From: Larimichthys crocea
Taxonomy: Eukaryota > Chordata > Actinopteri > Sciaenidae
Length of the DNA: 64,000 bases
Direction of reading: 5' to 3'
Assembly (NCBI RefSeq): GCF_000972845.2
Contig: NC_040013.1
Location: forward strand, 1,540,642 to 1,604,641
Of the stretch, positions 11,959-64,000 are shown piece after piece. Numbering within the stretch: position 1 is the stretch's first letter; every line of letters starts with the position of its first letter. The notes beneath the pieces are model-generated. The model was not told where the DNA came from. It ran no database searches and worked only from the letters and a program-made list of their open reading frames with translations. The position numbers and the translations under genes were made by a program.

Positions 11959-12704
11959 GTCGTCATGGCGCCTGAAGTCAACAGGCCGTCGCCGCCGTCT
12001 CCTTCCTTCCTCAGGACCCTCCTTAATAATATGACATCAGCAATGAACAGCATGTTTACCCTGTAAACCAATGATATGACCCTCCCGCAATAACAATCTC
12101 TGACCCCGCCCGCCCGCCGCCGCCGTCTTGTTCCCGCCCCCCTACCCCCGCCCCCACCCCCCCAAAAATACATCAATGCAGATAATAGACAACAAAATGA
12201 CACCATCGAAAGTTCACCATCAAAAAGTACTAAAGGTCTCAGCTCACGTTCCAAACACAGGACTGGGTTTAAAAGAAAGAAACAACAGAATAAACAGGGT
12301 GTGGATCTCCTTGCCGTCCTCTTGTAGTGGTAGCGGTGCACAGACGTGAGAGGGTCCTCGCCAACAACCGCCGCCGCCAACAACAACAACAACAACAACC
12401 GCCATCGCTGCTCTCAGGTCAGAGAAATCTGTCACTTAGAGCGCCGCCGCCGGCACATGAGAGCGGTCGATGTGTCTGTTTGATAAGGCCAGTGAGGAAA
12501 AGTAGTAAAAAAAAAATGAAAGTAAAGAAGTGATTTGTCCTTTTCGAGTCCTGGAGTGAACACGTATGTGCAAACACACACGCTAACACACACACACACA
12601 CACACACACACGTGCACGCCGACACGCGGAGCAGCAGCAGCAGCGTTCCAGCTCGTCCTGCTCAGTGTGTGTGACGGACTGACGGAGGAATGGTGGAGCG
12701 GGTC

Positions 12705-12737
<33 letters not shown>

Positions 12738-12757
12738 GCGGGGGTCCTGTTTCTGGG
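10245..12757 (-). other. ncor2: ncor2 3'UTR
   Basis: About 2.5 kb after the stop with no conserved ORF on either strand. Contains (ATC)n at about 11927-11958, (CA)n at 12585-12611 and a (TG)n tract at 12706-12735 that begins only about 23 nt past the stop codon. The UTR end is inferred from the poly(A) hexamer. Confidence 0.55.
10262..10267 (-). terminator. ncor2: probable ncor2 poly(A) signal
   Basis: Plus-strand TTTATT reads AATAAA on the - strand, within GTTTAAATAAAAAGC. It lies about 2.5 kb past the ncor2 stop, and cleavage would fall near 10240-10250. Other TTTATT copies near 9470 would lengthen the UTR. No better signal was seen between here and the stop. Confidence 0.5.
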
Positions 12758-61686
<48,929 letters not shown>

Positions 61687-63660
61687 CTGCACATCAACAC
61701 AAAGACAGAGAGAGAAGAGGCATGGTTAGACGTAGAAGACATGAAGAATATCACAATGAATTCATTTAATTAAAATCTGAAGCGACATTCTGAAACATGT
61801 TTGGATGAATTTAATTACAGGTGGCAGGTCAGTGTAAGCAGAAAGACTCGACCACGTCTCCTGCTGAGAGCGCTGCAGTCCTGACTGCGAGGTCTAAAAG
61901 GTCCAAACACGATGTGTGTATCCTCCGAGAAGGTAACACACGCCGGTAATTAAGTCCTCTGGGTGATGAAAGCCGGTGTACGTAACGTCTCAGTGTCACT
62001 CGACCACACTAATGAATATGAGGTCAGCAGCTGGCTGTTTAACACGCTTTGTTTGAAATGTTTTCAGGGATGAGTGTAGTTTAAAATTCAGGAGACGCTT
62101 TGTAGCAGAAAAATGGAAATCCAGTGCAGCTCATCATCTTCAAGTACAACAGAGGACTTCTCCGTCAGCGCATCCTCTCATTATGTAAAGCGCTCTTCAG
62201 TTAAGAACTTTCCCTCGAGCAGATTCAGAGGAAAGATTTCAAGAAAATCCACAAATTAAAGAAAATAAACAATGCCAGCATCCACAAAACGTTACGGAAA
62301 CGTTAGGGGTTGGTTATAAGGATCAGAACAAAGAGCGCACAACGAGATGACGCCGTTAAACGCTGGTCAAATAACTAATTTTGTTTCAGTTTACATGATT
62401 CATTTATCGAAGTCCGTTATAATCAACTTCGATTTGTACGATGACGGATTACAGCTTTGTTCCCGGTGTTACCTCTCACTCTGCAGCTGCCTAAAACAAA
62501 GCTCAGACACAGTCTGCTGAGGTGAGTTTAAGTGAATCCTCAGTCGTCTGTTCACACGCGAGCCAAACCGTTGAACTGGAGTTGCTGTTACACGCTCGTC
62601 TTTATGTAACAACACTTGGTTCTGCAGGATTTATGTGTTCTGTATGTGCGCTCGTACCTTCTGCATGTATGTGATCGTGCTCGGGGTTTTTTTTTGTTCT
62701 GCGTTTATTTTTAAACGTCTGAAATGAAGGTTATGTAAGTGGGCTAATCTGGACAGACTGCATTATAGCCCTGTAGACCTGCTGTGATTGAAAATGTCAG
62801 TGCCGGGGGATGTCGAGGGGCTGTCCTAGATGAAGAAGCCCACGTTTGTCGAAGCCTGTTAGTCACAAAAAAAAAGAGCTCCGAGGACGGTTCGACTTTG
62901 TCTAAAACATCTGAGTGAGAAGAACAGCAGCGCCCTCCTGACCTGCCAATGTTTGTTTCATTCTTGCTGCTTTGTTCTGCTGCACGCTCAAGGATGGCGA
63001 AGTGTGTGTGAGCGATCAGAGAGTGTTGTTTGCCGAGCTCTCCCTCTCTGGTCTTGTGCTGCCCTACACGCCGTCCTCTGATCTTGTCAACAGTGCAGCG
63101 CCACATCAACAGCTACCACACCTGTGACATGGTGTGAAAAGGTCACGGGCCAGCAGCTAAGCTCTTGGCCCGGAGCAGCAGCTTACAGCTTACACGCCCT
63201 CGACAACCCCCCGCTCACATTTAGAACAGACCGCCGCATGATGTGTCCGGCTGTGCATGCATCGGGGTTTTTTTAAATTTCCTCTGGGTGCTGTGGCGTG
63301 TCTGGTCAGCGAGCGCCAGCCTGTGTGACTGAGTCACGAAGTGTCGCGTGTGTGTATCCCAGACAACAACAACAGAAGCAGACCAGTCTGAAACCAGTCG
63401 GACCCAAACAAGACTGAGATTTTAAAGGAAAATCTAGAGGTGATGACACATTTCCCAACCATCCGTCATCTGCCCGGCAACAAGTGATTTATTCAGCTCC
63501 TGAATTCAAGTCTCTCTCTTGAACTAACTTCAGCTTTATCGCCTTCATAACGCATTTCAAACGACAAACAAACTCACCAAAACAGTCTTTGTTCATATCG
63601 TTCCAACAACCACCAACTCTGGTTTGGTCAAATAAAAAAACATTTATCCACAGTTACCAC
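61687..63660 (-). other. ncor2 5' intron (partial)
   Basis: I looked on the - strand for the SMRT block upstream of exon 1 (SEMEFIESKRPRLELL-like) and did not find it, so the next 5' exon is outside the window. No repeat of note before 63661. Confidence 0.65.
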
Positions 63661-64000
63661 TAGGGCTGCCACGATTAGTCGATTAGTCACGATTACGTCG
63701 AACAAAATCGTCGACAATTTAGTAGTCGTCGCATCGTTTTTTTTACTTTGCTTTTCTCTTGAAACTGCGGCTGCAGCTTCCACTGCCACGTCTGCCTTCC
63801 TGTCACACACACATGCACAGTAGTGGTAATCGGCGTCAGGCCTGACTGTACCGTAAATGATACCCTAACACAGACCCTCCAGGAATTCACGATGTTGCGA
63901 TTTGCAACTTCAACGCAACTTCAGTGAATCCCCGTGAATTCAGTCAGGCGATTTTTCCGCAACTTCCGTGCAAGTCTGCCCGGGGGATTCAACTCGGCGG
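63661..64000. mobile_element. hAT-like repeats, truncated by window end
   Basis: Starts TAGGGCTGCCACGATTAGTC then GATTAGTCACGATTACGTCG, a terminal sequence typical of teleost hAT-derived elements; the preceding 8 bases are GTTACCAC. A second repeat-like block (CTCCAGGAATTCACGATGTT, GCGATTTGCAACTTC) begins near 63877. The right ends are not in the window. Confidence 0.6.

Noticed and set aside
11090..12435. Several short frames in the ncor2 3'UTR (poly-Met/Ile, poly-Val and similar)
   Set aside because: They come from trinucleotide and GC-rich repeats, and no conserved protein was recognised.

Overview
The window looks like nuclear DNA of a ray-finned fish, probably a percomorph teleost. The genes are vertebrate and intron-split. 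Many introns are only 74-95 bp. Dispersed teleost-type repeats and long dinucleotide microsatellites are common. The species cannot be read from the sequence.

Two convergent protein genes account for the coding content. On the + strand, rflna (refilin A, FAM101A) is complete in three coding exons (1414-1632, 4888-4997, 5097-5430; 220 aa), with a likely 5'UTR intron at 1187-1289. On the - strand, ncor2 (nuclear receptor corepressor 2, SMRT) runs from 61686 down to its stop at 12758-12760, with a 3'UTR probably ending near 10245. I placed 42 coding exons by reading splice sites and comparing with remembered vertebrate SMRT sequence. All reading phases join, and the coding total is 6831 nt (2276 residues plus stop). 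The first coding exons (roughly the N-terminal 140 residues in mammals) lie beyond position 64000. Residue numbers below count from the first in-window residue. The rflna-ncor2 neighbourhood is also found in other vertebrates, which supports ncor2 over ncor1.

Layout: 1-548 minisatellite; about 1000-8500 rflna; 8700-9890 foldback element and short tandem duplications; 10245-12757 ncor2 3'UTR; 12758-21642 compact 3' half of ncor2 (receptor-interaction motifs, class IIa HDAC and BCL6 regions); 24067-30449 middle exons; 35802-61686 widely spaced 5' exons (TBL1/GPS2 coil, DAD/SANT1, SANT2) in repeat-rich introns; 61687-64000 further 5' intron ending in a truncated hAT-like element.

The two genes have unrelated jobs. 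Refilin A is a filamin partner acting on the actin cytoskeleton. SMRT is a nuclear scaffold that links unliganded nuclear receptors and BCL6 to HDAC3 and class IIa HDACs. I see no new multi-gene system. The most interesting material is splicing architecture in ncor2: an in-frame alternative donor exactly at the start of a third CoRNR box (N3), a candidate 48-nt cassette exon, an 87-nt stop-free intron, and a skippable exon bracketed by complementary (TG)n and (CA)n arrays. There is also a hAT-type element with a perfect 8-bp target duplication.
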